Notes: generated by a model from the sequence alone, not told the origin. Shown: positions 1-9,809, counted from the first letter of the stretch. The stretch: 64,000 nucleotides of DNA from Petrolisthes cinctipes (GCA_033782935.1 JAWQEG010000723.1:248001-312000), one strand, 5' to 3'. Made by a program: numbers and translations.

Positions 1-979
1 ACGGAGTAGGCATGTACAGATACCTTCTGGGACCTCTAAATATCGAATTTTCGGGTGTTTTGGGACTGAATTTGAGATATCGATTTTTTGGCACCTAAAA
101 TGTCGATTTTTAGCATGTTTTTAGCCTATATTTTGAAAATATTCTAGCACTGTGTAGGCATGTACAGATTGCTTCTGGGACCCCAAAATATTGAATTTTC
201 GGGTGTTTTGAGCCTGAATTTGAGATATAAACGGGTACTGAAGATGCATGCACATATCGACTTTTGTGCACCTAAAAGATCGATTTTCAGTATGTTTTGA
301 GCATGTATTTTGAAAATACTCTAACACGGAGTAGGCATGTACAGATCGCTTCTGGGACCCCTAAATATCGAATTTTCGGGTGTTTTGGGACTGAATTTGA
401 GATATCGACTTTTTGGCACCTAAAAGATCGATTTTTAGCATGTTTTTAGCCTATATTTTGAAAATATTCTAGAACTGAGTAAGCATGTACAGATTGCTTC
501 TGGGACCCCAAAATATTGAATTTTCGGGTGTTTTGAGCCTGAATTTGAGATATAAACGGGTACAGAAGATACATGCACATATTGACTTTGGGCACCAAAA
601 ATATCGATTTTCAGCATGTTTTGGGCCTGAATTTTGAAAATACTCTAACACTGAGTAGGCATGTACAGATCGCTTCTGGGACCCCAAAATATCGAATTTT
701 CGGGTGTTTAGGGCCAGAATTTGAGATATAAACGGGTACAGAAGATGCATGCACATATCGACTTTTGGGCACCTAAAAGATCGATTTTCAGTATGTTTTT
801 GGCCTGTATTTTGAAATAACTCTATCACGGAGTAGGCATGTACAGATACCTTCTGGGACCTCTAAATATCGAATTTTCGGGTGTTTTGGGACTGAATTTG
901 AGATATCGATTTTTTGGCACCTAAAATGTCGATTTTTAGCATGTTTTTAGCCTATATTTTGAAAATATTCTAGCACTGT

Positions 980-1090
980 GTAGGCATGTACAGATTGCTT
1001 CTGGGACCCCAAAATATTGAATTTTTGGCACCTAAAATGTCGATTTTTAGCATGTTTTTAGCCTATATTTTGAAAATATTCTAGCACTGT
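980..1090 (+). repeat. 111-bp mini-monomer, copy 1
   Basis: The unit begins like class B (gattgcttctgggacccc, aatattgaattttt) and then jumps to the class A1 tail (ttggcacctaaaatgtcg). It is 37 bp shorter than class A. The junction lies in a run of T, so an A-length monomer lost a segment between two similar attttt stretches, or two classes fused there. Equivalent units occur at 2083-2193 and 5347-5458. Confidence 0.88.
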
Positions 1091-1582
1091 TTAGGCATGT
1101 ACAGATTGCTTTTGGGACCCCAAAATATTGAATTTTCGGGTGTTTTGAGCCTGAATTTGAGATATAAACGGGTACAGAAGATACATGCACATATTGACTT
1201 TGGGCATCTTAAATATCGATTTTCAGCATGTTTTGGGCCTGTATTTTGAAAATACTCTAACACTGAGTAGGCATGTACAGATTGCTTTTGGGACCCCAAA
1301 ATATTGAATTTTCGGGTGTTTTGAGCCTGAATTTGAGATATAAACAGGTACTGAAGATGCATGCACATATCGACTTTTGTGCACCTAAAAGATCGATTTT
1401 CAGTATGTTTTGAGCATGTATTTTGAAAATACTCTAACACGGAGTAGGCATGTACAGATTGCTTCTGGGACCCCTAAATATCGAATTTTCGGGTGTTTTG
1501 GGACTGAATTTGAGATATCGACTTTTTGGCACCTAAAAGATCGATTTTTAGCATGTTTTTAGCCGATATTTTGAAAATATTC

Positions 1583-1600
1583 TAGCACTGTACAGATTGC
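1583..1600 (+). repeat. 10-bp-deleted monomer start (first of 17 seen)
   Basis: The junction reads gcactgtacagattgc, where normal units have gcactgagtaggcatgtacag or the gtgtagg form. The lost 10 bp are flanked by tgt in the gtgtagg form (3-bp microhomology). Other instances are near 9953, 12262, 14571, 16732, 25021, 27136, 27448, 28087, 28728, 29040, 29682, 31794, 32434, 32926, 40107 and 53153. Confidence 0.87.
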
Positions 1601-2082
1601 TTCTGGGACCCCAAAATATTGAATTTTCGGGTGTTTTGAGCCTGAATTTGAGATATAAACGGGTACAGAAGATACATGCACATATTGACTTTGGGCACCA
1701 AAAATATCGATTTTAAGCATGTTTTGGGCCTGAATTTTGAAAATACTCTAACACGGAGTAGGCATGTATAGATCGCTTCTGGGACCCCAAAATATCGAAT
1801 TTTCGGGTGTTTAGGGCCAGAATTTGAGATATAAACGGGTACAGAAGATGCATGCACATATCGACTTTTGGCCACCTAAAAGATCGATTTTCAGTATGTT
1901 TTTGGCCTGTATTTTGAAAATACTCTAACACGGAGTAGGCATGTACAGATACCTTCTGGGACCTCTAAATATCGAATTTTCGGGTGTTTTGGGACTGAAT
2001 TTGAGATATCGATTTTTTGGCACCTAAAATGTCGATTTTTAGCATGTTTTTAACCTATATTTTGAAAATATTCTAGCACTGT

Positions 2083-2193
2083 GTAGGCATGTACAGATTG
2101 CTTCTGGGACCCCAAAATATTGAATTTTTGGCACCTAAAATGTCGATTTTTAGCATGTTTTTAGCCTATATTTTGAAAATATTCTAGCACTGT
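2083..2193 (+). repeat. 111-bp mini-monomer, copy 2
   Basis: Same B-head and A1-tail junction and the same 111-bp length as the unit at 980-1090. It is followed by a B2-like monomer with acaacaaaatattg at its start, a marker also seen after the third mini-monomer. Confidence 0.88.
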
Positions 2194-2546
2194 GTAGGCA
2201 TGTACAGATTGCTTCTGGGACAACAAAATATTGAATTTTCGGGTGTTTTGAGCCTGAATTTGAGATATAAACGGGTACAGATGATACATGCACATATTGA
2301 CTTTGGGCACCAAAAATATCGATTTTCAGCATGTTTTGGGCCTGAATTTTGAAAATACTCTAACACGGAGTAGGCATGTACAGATCGCTTCTGGGACCCC
2401 AAAATATCGAATTTTCGGGTGTTTAGGGCCAGAATTTGAGATATAAACGGGTACAGAAGATGCATGCACATATCGACTTTTGGGCACCTAAAAGATCGAT
2501 TTTCAGTATGTTTTTGGCCTGTATTTTGAAAATACTCTAACACGGA

Positions 2547-2694
2547 GTAGGCATGTACAGATACCTTCTGGGACCTCTAAATATCGAATTTTCGGGTGTT
2601 TTGGGACTGAATTTGAGATATCGATTTTTTGGCACCTAAAATGTCGATTTTTAGCATGTTTTTAGCCTATATTTTGAAAATATTCTAGCACTGT
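2547..2694 (+). repeat. Reference class A1 monomer (148 bp)
   Basis: This is a short monomer, phased here from gtaggcatg to the base before the next one. A1 is recognised by gataccttctgggacctc near the start and by tcgattttttggcacc followed by aaaatgtcgat. It lacks 29 bp present in the long classes: gagatat runs directly into cgatttt at 2615-2624, whereas long monomers carry aaacgggtac through cacatat in between. The retained atat (2618-2621) is a 4-bp direct repeat flanking the lost segment in the long form. It ends with the dyad atattttgaaaatat. Class A opens each 501-bp trimer. Confidence 0.93.
2669..2683 (+). other. 15-bp dyad at class A 3' end
   Basis: Reads atattttgaaaatat, with perfect 7-bp arms around a central G at 2676. 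The outermost pair is A-T here and G-C in class C1 (3022-3036). Many unequal-exchange junctions in the window fall in this element. Confidence 0.85.
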
Positions 2695-2870
2695 GTAGGC
2701 ATGTACAGATTGCTTCTGGGACCCCAAAATATTGAATTTTCGGGTGTTTTGAGCCTGAATTTGAGATATAAACGGGTACAGAAGATACATGCACATATTG
2801 ACTTTGGGCATCTAAAATATCGATTTTCAGCATGTTTTGGGCCTGTATTTTGAAAATACTCTAACACTGA
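2695..2870 (+). repeat. Reference class B1 monomer (176 bp)
   Basis: This long monomer is recognised by gattgcttctgggacccc, aatattgaattttcggg, gatacatgcacatattgac and tttgggcatctaaaat. It is 1 bp shorter than class C because the tract after ttga is ctttggg instead of cttttgtg or cttttggg. Compared with C2 it carries TG where C2 has CG at three sites (gattgc, attgaa, attgac). It always follows a class A monomer in the regular trimer. Confidence 0.92.
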
Positions 2871-2960
2871 GTAGGCATGTACAGATTGCTTCTGGGACCC
2901 CAAAATATTGAATTTTCGGGTGTTTTGAGCCTGAATTTGAGATATAAACGGGTACTGAAG

Positions 2961-2974
2961 ATGCATGCACATAT
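2961..2974 (+). other. Alternating purine-pyrimidine tract in long monomers
   Basis: The 14 bases atgcatgcacatat alternate purine and pyrimidine perfectly and include the 8-bp palindrome tgcatgca. The tract is typical of class C. Class B has acatgcacatat. Class A lost the tract with its 29-bp deletion. Such tracts can adopt non-B forms, but the length is modest and no function is shown. Confidence 0.8.
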
Positions 2975-3021
2975 CGACTTTTGTGCACCTAAAAGATCGA
3001 TTTTCAGTATGTTTTGAGCAT

Positions 3022-3036
3022 GTATTTTGAAAATAC
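3022..3036 (+). other. 15-bp dyad at class C 3' end
   Basis: Reads gtattttgaaaatac, with perfect 7-bp arms around G3029. The outermost pair is G-C, where class A has A-T, so both bases changed together. B2 (gaattttgaaaatac) breaks one inner pair, so the element is not strictly conserved. Confidence 0.85.
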
Positions 3037-3047
3037 TCTAACACGGA

Positions 3048-3195
3048 GTAGGCATGTACAGATCGCTTCTGGGACCCCTAAATATCGAATTTTCGGGTGT
3101 TTTGGGACTGAATTTGAGATATCGACTTTTTGGCACCTAAAAGATCGATTTTTAGCATGTTTTTAGCCTATATTTTGAAAATATTCTAGCACTGA
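3048..3195 (+). repeat. Reference class A2 monomer (148 bp)
   Basis: This is the second flavour of the short monomer, with the same 29-bp deletion as A1. It differs at gatcgcttctgggacccc, cgactttttggcacc and aaaagatcgattttt. The shared deletion endpoint means A1 and A2 descend from one deletion event and diverged later. It opens the second trimer of the 1002-bp hexamer. Confidence 0.9.
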
Positions 3196-3371
3196 GTAGG
3201 CATGTACAGATTGCTTCTGGGACCCCAAAATATTGAATTTTCGGGTGTTTTGAGCCTGAATTTGAGATATAAACGGGTACAGAAGATACATGCACATATT
3301 GACTTTGGGCACCAAAAATATCGATTTTCTGCATGTTTTGGGCCTGAATTTTGAAAATACTCTAACACGGA
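3196..3371 (+). repeat. Reference class B2 monomer (176 bp)
   Basis: The second flavour of class B has gggcaccaaaaatatcg instead of the gggcatctaaaatatcg of B1, and its tail is gggcctgaattttgaaaat instead of gggcctgtattttgaaaat. Like B1 it carries TG in place of CG at the three class-B sites. The tail change breaks one pair of the 3' dyad. Confidence 0.9.
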
Positions 3372-3548
3372 GTAGGCATGTACAGATCGCTTCTGGGACC
3401 CGAAAATATCGAATTTTCGGGTGTTTAGGGCCAGAATTTGAGATATAAACGGGTACAGAAGATGCATGCATTTATCGACTTTTGGGCACCTAAAAGATCG
3501 ATTTTCAGTATGTTTTTGGCCTGTATTTTGAAAATACTCTAACACGGA
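3372..3548 (+). repeat. Reference class C2 monomer (177 bp)
   Basis: The second flavour of class C is recognised by gatcgcttctgggacc, a TCGA in aatatcgaatttt, gggtgtttagggccagaatt, cttttgggcacc and gtttttggcctgtatt. It keeps CpG at all the sites where class B has TpG. This copy also carries cccg instead of cccc at 3399-3402, which makes it the closest match I saw to the mammalian CENP-B box pattern. Confidence 0.9.
3398..3414 (-). other. CENP-B-box-like 17-mer
   Basis: On the minus strand this site fits the mammalian CENP-B core pattern (TTCG, A, CGGG with 4- and 2-base gaps) at 8 of 9 core positions; the central A is the mismatch. Most monomers have cccc instead of cccg and score 7 of 9, and class B loses another through attgaa. 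Chance similarity is quite possible, and nothing shows a CENP-B protein in this species. Confidence 0.3.
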
Positions 3549-4373
3549 GTAGGCATGTACAGATACCTTCTGGGACCTCTAAATATCGAATTTTCGGGTG
3601 TTTTGGGACTGAATTTGAGATATCGATTTTTTGGCACCTAAAATGTCGATTTTTAGCATGTTTTTAGCCTATATTTTGAAAATATTCTAGCACTGTGTAG
3701 GCATGTACAGATTGCTTCTGGGACCCCAAAATATTGAATTTTCGGGTGTTTTGAGCCTGAATTTGAGATATAAACGGGTACAGAAGATACATGCACATAT
3801 TGACTTTGGGCATCTAAAATATCGATTATCAGCATGTTTTGGGCCTGTATTTTGAAAATACTCTAACACTGAGTAAGCATGTACAGATTGCTTCTGGGAC
3901 CCCAAAATATTGAATTTTCGGGTGTTTTGAGCCTGAATTTGAGATATAAACGGGTACTGAAGATGCATGCACATATCGAATTTTGTGCACCTAAAAGATC
4001 GATTTTCAGTATGTTTTGAGCATGTATTTTGAAAATACTCTAACACGGAGTAGGCATGTACAGATCGCTTCTGGGACCCCTAAATATCGAATTTTCGGGT
4101 GTTTTGGGACTGAATTTGAGATATCGACTTTTTGGCACCTAAAATATCGATTTTTATCATGTTTTTAGCCTATATTTTGAAAATATTCTAGCACTGAGTA
4201 GGCATGTACAGATTGCTTCTGGGACCCCAAAATATTGAATTTTCGGGTGTTTTGAGCCTGAATTTGAGATATAAACGGGTTCAGAAGATACATGCACATA
4301 TTGACTTTGGGCACCAAAAATATCGATTTTCAGTATGTTTTGGGCCTGAATTTTGAAAATACTCTAACACGGA

Positions 4374-5811
4374 GTAGGTATGTACAGATACCTTCTGGGA
4401 CCTCTAAATATCGAATTTTCGGGTGTTTTGGGACTGAATTTGAGATATCGATTTTTTGGCACCTAAAATGTCGATTTTTAGCATGTTTTTAGCCTATATT
4501 TTGAAAATATTCTAGCACTGAGTAGTCATGTACAGATTGCTTCTGGGACCCCAAAATATTGAATTTTCGGGTGTTTTGAGCCTGAATTTGAGATATAATT
4601 GGGTACAGAAGATACATGCACATATTGACTTTGGGCACCAAAAATATCGATTTTCAGCATGTTTTGGGCCTGAATTTTGAAAATACTCTAACACGGAGTA
4701 GGCATGTACAGATACCTTCTGGGACCTCTAAATATCGAATTTTCGGGTGTTTTGGGACTGAATTTGAGATATCAATTTTTTGGCACCTAAAATGTCGATT
4801 TTTAGCATGATTTTAGCCTATATTTTGAAAATATTCTAGCACTGTGTAGGCATGTACAGATTGCTTCTGGGACCCCAAAATATTGAATTTTCGGGTGTTT
4901 TGAGCCTGAATTTGAGATATAAACGGGTACAGAAGATACATGCACATATTGACTTTGGGCATCTAAAATATCGATTTTCAGCATGTTTTGGGCCTGAATT
5001 TTGAAAATACTCTAACACGGAGTAGGCATGTATAGATCGCTTCTGGGACCCCAAAATATCGAATTTTCGGGTGTTTAGGGCCAGAATTTGAGATATAAAC
5101 GGGTACAGAAGATGCATGCACATATCGACTTTTGGCCACCTAAAAGATCGATTTTCAGTATGTTTTTGGCCTGTATTTTGAAAATACTCTAACACGGAGT
5201 AGGCATGTACAGATACCTTCTGGGACCTCTAAATATCGAATTTTCGGGTGTTTTGGGACTGAATTTGAGATATCGATTTTTTGGCACCTAAAATGTCGAT
5301 TTTTAGCATGTTTTTAGCCTATATTTTAAAAATATTCTAGCACTGTGTAGGCATGTACAGATTGCTTCTGGGACCCTCAAAATATTGAATTTTTGGCACC
5401 TAAAATGTCGATTTTTAGCATGTTTTTAGCCTATATTTTGAAAATATTCTAGCACTGTGTAGGCATGTACAGATTGCTTCTGGGACAACAAAATATTGAA
5501 TTTTCGGGTGTTTTGAGCCTGAATTTGAGATATAAACGGGTACAGATGATACATGCACATATTGACTTTGGGCACCAAAAATATCGATTTTCAGCATGTT
5601 TTGTGCCTGAATTTTGAAAATACTCTAACACGGAGTAGGCATGTACAGATCGCTTCTGGGACCCCAAAATATCGAATTTTCGGGTGTTTAGGGCCAGAAT
5701 TTGAGATATAAACGGGTACAGAAGATGCATGCACATATCGACTTTTGGGCACCTAAAAGATCGATTTTCAGTATGTTTTTGGCCTGTATTTTGAAAATAC
5801 TCTAACACGGA
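4374..5811 (+). repeat. HOR tract with missing C units
   Basis: The order starts A1 (4374), B2 (4522), A1 (4698), B1-like (4846), then C2 and A1 and the third mini-monomer. C monomers are lost after the first two B units, giving local A-B dimers of 324 bp. The second half overlaps duplicate D1 copy 2. Only satellite is present. Confidence 0.85.
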
Positions 5812-6315
5812 GTAGGCATGTACAGATACCTTCTGGGACCTCTAAATATCGAATTTTCGGGTGTTTTGGGACTGAATTTGAGATATCGATTTTTTGGCAC
5901 CTAAAATGTCGATTTTTAGCATGTTTTTAGCCTATATTTTGAAAATATTCTAGCACTGTGTAGGCATGTACAGATTGCTTCTGGGACCCCAAAATATTGA
6001 ATTTTCGGGTGTTTTGAGCCTGAATTTGAGATATAAACGGGTACAGAAGATACATGCACATATTGACTTTGGGCATCTAAAATATCGATTTTCAGCATGT
6101 TTTGGGCCTGTATTTTGAAAATACTCTAACACTGAGTAGGCATGTACAGATTGCTTCTGGGACCCCAAAATATTGAATTTTCGGGTGTTTTGAGCCTGAA
6201 TTTGAGATATAAACGGGTACTGAAGATGCATGCACATATCGACTTTTGTGCACCTAAAAGATCGATTTTCAGTATGTTTTGAGCATGTATTTTGAAAATA
6301 CTCTAACACGGAGTA
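5004..6315 (+). repeat. Segmental duplicate D1, copy 2
   Basis: This is the partner of 1740-3050. After its end, the trimer at 6313-6813, marked by cgattatcagcatg, instead matches 3549-4049 at an offset of 2764 bp, which is 501 less than 3265. One trimer is therefore absent between these segments relative to the first copy. Confidence 0.8.
5347..5458 (+). repeat. 112-bp mini-monomer, copy 3
   Basis: Same junction as the other two, with one extra base (ggaccctcaaaat). It sits in the second copy of the 1740-3050 duplication, so it descends from the unit at 2083 by segment duplication and not by a new deletion. Confidence 0.88.
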
Positions 6316-8306
6316 GGCATGTACAGATTGCTTCTGGGACCTCTAAATATCGAATTTTCGGGTGTTTTGGGACTGAATTTGAGATATCGATTTTTTGGCA
6401 CCTAAAATGTCGATTTTTAGCATGTTTTTAGCCTATATTTTGAAAATATTCTAGCACTGTGTAGGCATGTACAGATTGCTTCTGGGACCCCAAAATATTG
6501 AATTTTCGGGTGTTTTGAGCCTGAATTTGAGATATAAACGGGTACAGAAGATACATGCACATATTGACTTTGGGCATCTAAAATATCGATTATCAGCATG
6601 TTTTGGGCCTGTATTTTGAAAATACTCTAACACTGAGTAAGCATGTACAGATTGCTTCTGGGACCCCAAAATATTGAATTTTCGGGTGTTTTGAGCCTGA
6701 ATTTGAGATATAAACGGGTACTGAAGATGCATGCACATATCGACTTTTGTGCACCTAAAAGATCGATTTTCAGTATGTTTTGAGCATGTATTTTGAAAAT
6801 ACTCTAACACGGAGTAGGCATGTACAGATCGCTTCTGGGACCCCTAAATATCGAATTTTCGGGTGTTTTGGGACTGAATTTGAGATATCGACTTTGAGGC
6901 ACCTAAAAGATCGATTTTTAGCATGTTTTTAGCCTATATTTTGAAAATAATCTATCACTGAGTAGGCATGTACAGATTGCTTCTGGGACCCCAAAATATT
7001 GAATTTTCGGGTGTTTTGAGTCTGAATTTGAGATATAAACGGGTACAGAAGATACATGCACATATTGACTTTGGGCACCAAAAATATCGATTTTCAGCAT
7101 GTTTTTAGCCTATATTTTGAAAATATTCTAGCACTCTACAGATTGCTTCTGGGACCCCAAAATATTGAATTTTCGGGTGTTTAGGGCCAGAATTTGAGAT
7201 ATAAACGGGTACAGAAGATGCATGCACATATCGACTTTTTGGCACCTAAAAGATCGATTTTTAGCATGTTTTTAGCCTATATTTTGAAAATATTCTAGCA
7301 CTGGGTAGGCATGTACAGATTGCTTCTGGGACCCCAAAATATCAAATTTTCGGGTGTTTAGGGCCAGAATTTGAGATATAAACGGGTACAGAAGATGCAT
7401 GCACATATCGACTTTTGGGCACCTAAAAGATCGATTTTCAGTATGTTTTTGTCCTGTATTTTGAAAATACTCTAACACGGAGTACGCATGTAAAGATACC
7501 TTCTGGGACCTCTAAATATCGAATTTTCGGGTGTTTTGGGACTGAATTTGAGATATCGATTTTTTGGCACCTAAAATGTCGATTTTTAGCATGTTTTTAG
7601 CCTATATTTTGAAAATATTCTAGCACTGTGTAGTCATGTACAGATTGCTTCTGGGACCCCAAAATATTGAATTTTCGGGTGTTTTGAGCCTGAATTTGAG
7701 ATTTAAACGGGTACAGAAGATACATGCACATATTGACTTTGGGCATCTAAAATATCGATTTTCAGCATGTTTTAGGCCTGTATTTTGAAAATACTCTAAC
7801 ACTGAGTAGGCATGTACAGATTGCTTCTGGGACCCCAAAATATTAAATTTTCGGGTGTTTTGAGCCTGAATTTGATATATAAACGGGTACTGAAGATGCA
7901 TGCACATATCGACTTTTGTGCACCTAAAAGATCGATTTTCAGTATGTTTTGAGCATGTATTTTGAAAATACTCTAACACGGAGTAGGCATGTACAGATCG
8001 CTTCTGGGACCCCTAAATATCGAATTTTCGGGTGTTTTGGGACTGAATTTGAGATATCGACTTTTTGGCACCTAAAAGATCGATTTTTAGCATGTTTTTA
8101 GCCTATATTTTGAAAATATTCTAGCACTGAGTAGGCATGTACAGATTGCTTCTGGGACCCCAAAATATTGAATTGTCGGGTGTTTTGAGCCTGAATTTGA
8201 GATATAAACGGGTACAGAAGATACATGCACATATTGACTTTGGGCATCTAAAATATCGATTTTCAGCATGTTTTGGGCCTGTATTTTGAAAATACTCTAA
8301 CACGGA
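5812..8306 (+). repeat. HOR tract, A1-B1-C1 rich, with irregular units near 7.1 kb
   Basis: Monomer starts include 5812 (A1), 5960 (B1), 6136 (C1), 6313 (A1 with a B-like head), 6461 (B1), 6637 (C1), 6814 (A2) and 6962 (B2). Around 7120-7140 a unit lacks the first part of the monomer (gcactctacagattgc), and regular order resumes afterwards. No gene or foreign insert is visible. Confidence 0.85.
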
Positions 8307-9809
8307 GTAGGCATGTACAGATCGCTTCTGGGACCCCTAAATATCGAATTTTCGGGTGTTTTGGGACTGAATTTGAGATATCGACTTTTTGGCACCTAAA
8401 AGATCGATTTTTAGCATGTTTTTAGCCTATATTTTGAAAATATTCTAGCACTGAGTAGGCATGTACAGATTGCTTCTGGGACCCCAAAATATTGAATTTT
8501 CGGGTGTTTTGAGCCTGAATTTGAGATATAAACGGGTACAGAAGATACATGCACATATTGACTTTGGGCTCCAAAAATATCGATTTTCAGCATGTTTTGG
8601 GCCTGAATTTTGAAAATACTCTAACACGGAGTAGGCATGTACAGATCGCTTCTGGGACCCCAAAATATTAAATTTTCGGGTGTTTTGAGCCTGAATTTGA
8701 TATATAAACGGGTACTGAAGATGCATGCACATATCGACTTTTGTGCACCTAAAAGATCGATTTTCAGTATGTTTTGAGCATGTATTTTGAAAATACTCTA
8801 ATACGGTGTAGGCATGTACAGATCGCTTCTGGGACCCCTAAATATCGAATTTTCGGGTGTTTTGGGACTGAATTTGAGATATCGACTTTTTGGCACCTAA
8901 AAGATCGATTTTTAGCATGATTTTAGCCTATATTTTGAAAATATTCTAGCACTGAGTAGGCATGTACAGATTGCTTCTGGAACCCCAAAATATTGAATTT
9001 TCGGGTGTTTTGAGCCTGAATTTGAGATATAAACGGGTACAGAAGATACATGCACATATTGACTTTGGGCACCAAAAATATCGATTTTCAGCATGTTTTG
9101 GGCCTGAACTTTGAAAATACTTTAACACGGAGTAGGCATGTACAGATCGCTTTTGGGACCCCAAAATATCGAATTTTCGGGTGTTTAGGGCCAGAATTTG
9201 ATATATAAACGGGTACAGAAGATGCATGCACATATCGACTTTTGGGCACCTAAAAGATCGATTTTCAGTATGTTTTTGGCCTGTATTTTGAAAATACTCT
9301 AACACGGAGTAGGCATGTACAGATACCTTCTGGGACCTCTAAATATCGAATTTTCGGGTGTTTTGGGACTGAATTTGAGATATCGATTTTTTGGCACCTA
9401 AAATGTCGATTTTTAGCATGTTTTTAGCCTATATTTTGAAAATATTCTAGCACTGTGTAGGCATGTACAGATTGCTTCTGGGACCCCAAAATATTGAATT
9501 TTCGGGTGTTTTAAGCCTGAATTTGAGATATAAACGGGTACAGAAGATACATGCACATATTGACTTTGGTCATCTAAAATATCGATTTTCAGCATCTTTT
9601 GGGCCTGTATTTTGAAAATATTCTAACACTGAGTAGGCATGTACAGATTGCTTCTGGGACCCCAAAATATTGAATTTTCGGGTGTTTTGAGCCTGAATTT
9701 GAGATATAAACGGGTACTGAAGATGCATGCACATATCGACTTTTGTGCACCTAAAAGATCGATTTTCAGTATGTTTTGAGCATGTATTTTGAAAATACTC
9801 TAACACGGA
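8307..9809 (+). repeat. Three consecutive 501-bp trimers
   Basis: A monomers start at 8307, 8808 and 9309 and the next phased start is 9810, exactly 3 x 501 bp. The first about 1 kb recurs near 11.1-12.1 kb at an offset of 2810 bp, which is 2309 + 501. The following 2309-bp unit therefore derives from a longer segment that lost one trimer. Confidence 0.88.

Larger units (their letters stand above)
1..2546 (+). repeat. Mixed A/B/C monomers with two mini-monomers
   Basis: Monomer starts read here are 6 (A1), 154 (C1-like), 331 (A2), 479 (B2), 655 (C2), 832 (A1), 980 (111-bp mini), 1091 (B1), 1267 (C1), 1444 (A2, followed by a B2 with a 10-bp deletion), 1758 (C2), 1935 (A1), 2083 (111-bp mini), 2194 (B2-like) and 2370 (C2). 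The trimer order is kept in outline but broken by missing B1/C1 units and by the mini-monomers. No non-satellite sequence is visible, and the window begins inside the array. Confidence 0.9.
2871..3047 (+). repeat. Reference class C1 monomer (177 bp)
   Basis: This full-length monomer is recognised by gggtactgaagatgcatgc, cttttgtgcacc and gttttgagcatgtatt. It has two internal halves about 89 bp apart: aaaat at 2902 corresponds to aaaag at 2991, gttttg at 2922 to 3011, and gcctg at 2929 to gcatg at 3018. It contains the alternating purine-pyrimidine tract at 2961-2974 and the dyad gtattttgaaaatac at 3022-3036. Since 177 is a multiple of three, consecutive class C units keep a reading frame open, which explains the longest spurious frames. 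Confidence 0.92.
1740..3050 (+). repeat. Segmental duplicate D1, copy 1 (partner at about 5004-6315)
   Basis: A series of private markers repeats at an offset of 3264-3265 bp: catgtatagatcg (about 1762 and 5026), the mini-monomer, acaacaaaatattg (2220 and 5485) and gtacagatgatac. The 1-bp change in offset comes from the inserted base in the later mini-monomer. Boundaries are approximate because flanking monomers are also similar. Confidence 0.8.
2547..3548 (+). repeat. 1002-bp hexameric higher-order repeat unit (A1-B1-C1-A2-B2-C2)
   Basis: Monomer starts lie at 2547, 2695, 2871, 3048, 3196 and 3372, with the next A1 at 3549. Spacings are 148, 176, 177, 148, 176 and 177, so each trimer is 501 bp and the pair is 1002 bp. 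The two trimers differ by class-diagnostic bases listed under the reference monomers. This is the cleanest single unit in the window and serves as a ruler for the rest. Confidence 0.92.
2547..4373 (+). repeat. Regular 1002-bp HOR tract
   Basis: Eleven monomers follow in register: A1 2547, B1 2695, C1 2871, A2 3048, B2 3196, C2 3372, A1 3549, B1 3697, C1 3873, A2 4050, B2 4198. The expected C2 is missing at 4374, where an A1 begins. No other sequence is present. Confidence 0.9.

Noticed and set aside
2669..2683. Intrinsic terminator hairpins at the attttgaaaa dyad
   Set aside because: The arms are AT-rich with a 1-base centre, are repeated in nearly every monomer, and there is no gene to terminate.
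121..4046. Repeated 60-, 68- and 119-codon frames as a small-protein family
   Set aside because: They recur at 501-bp spacing because the repeat does, end at the same satellite bases, and overlap one another in different frames.
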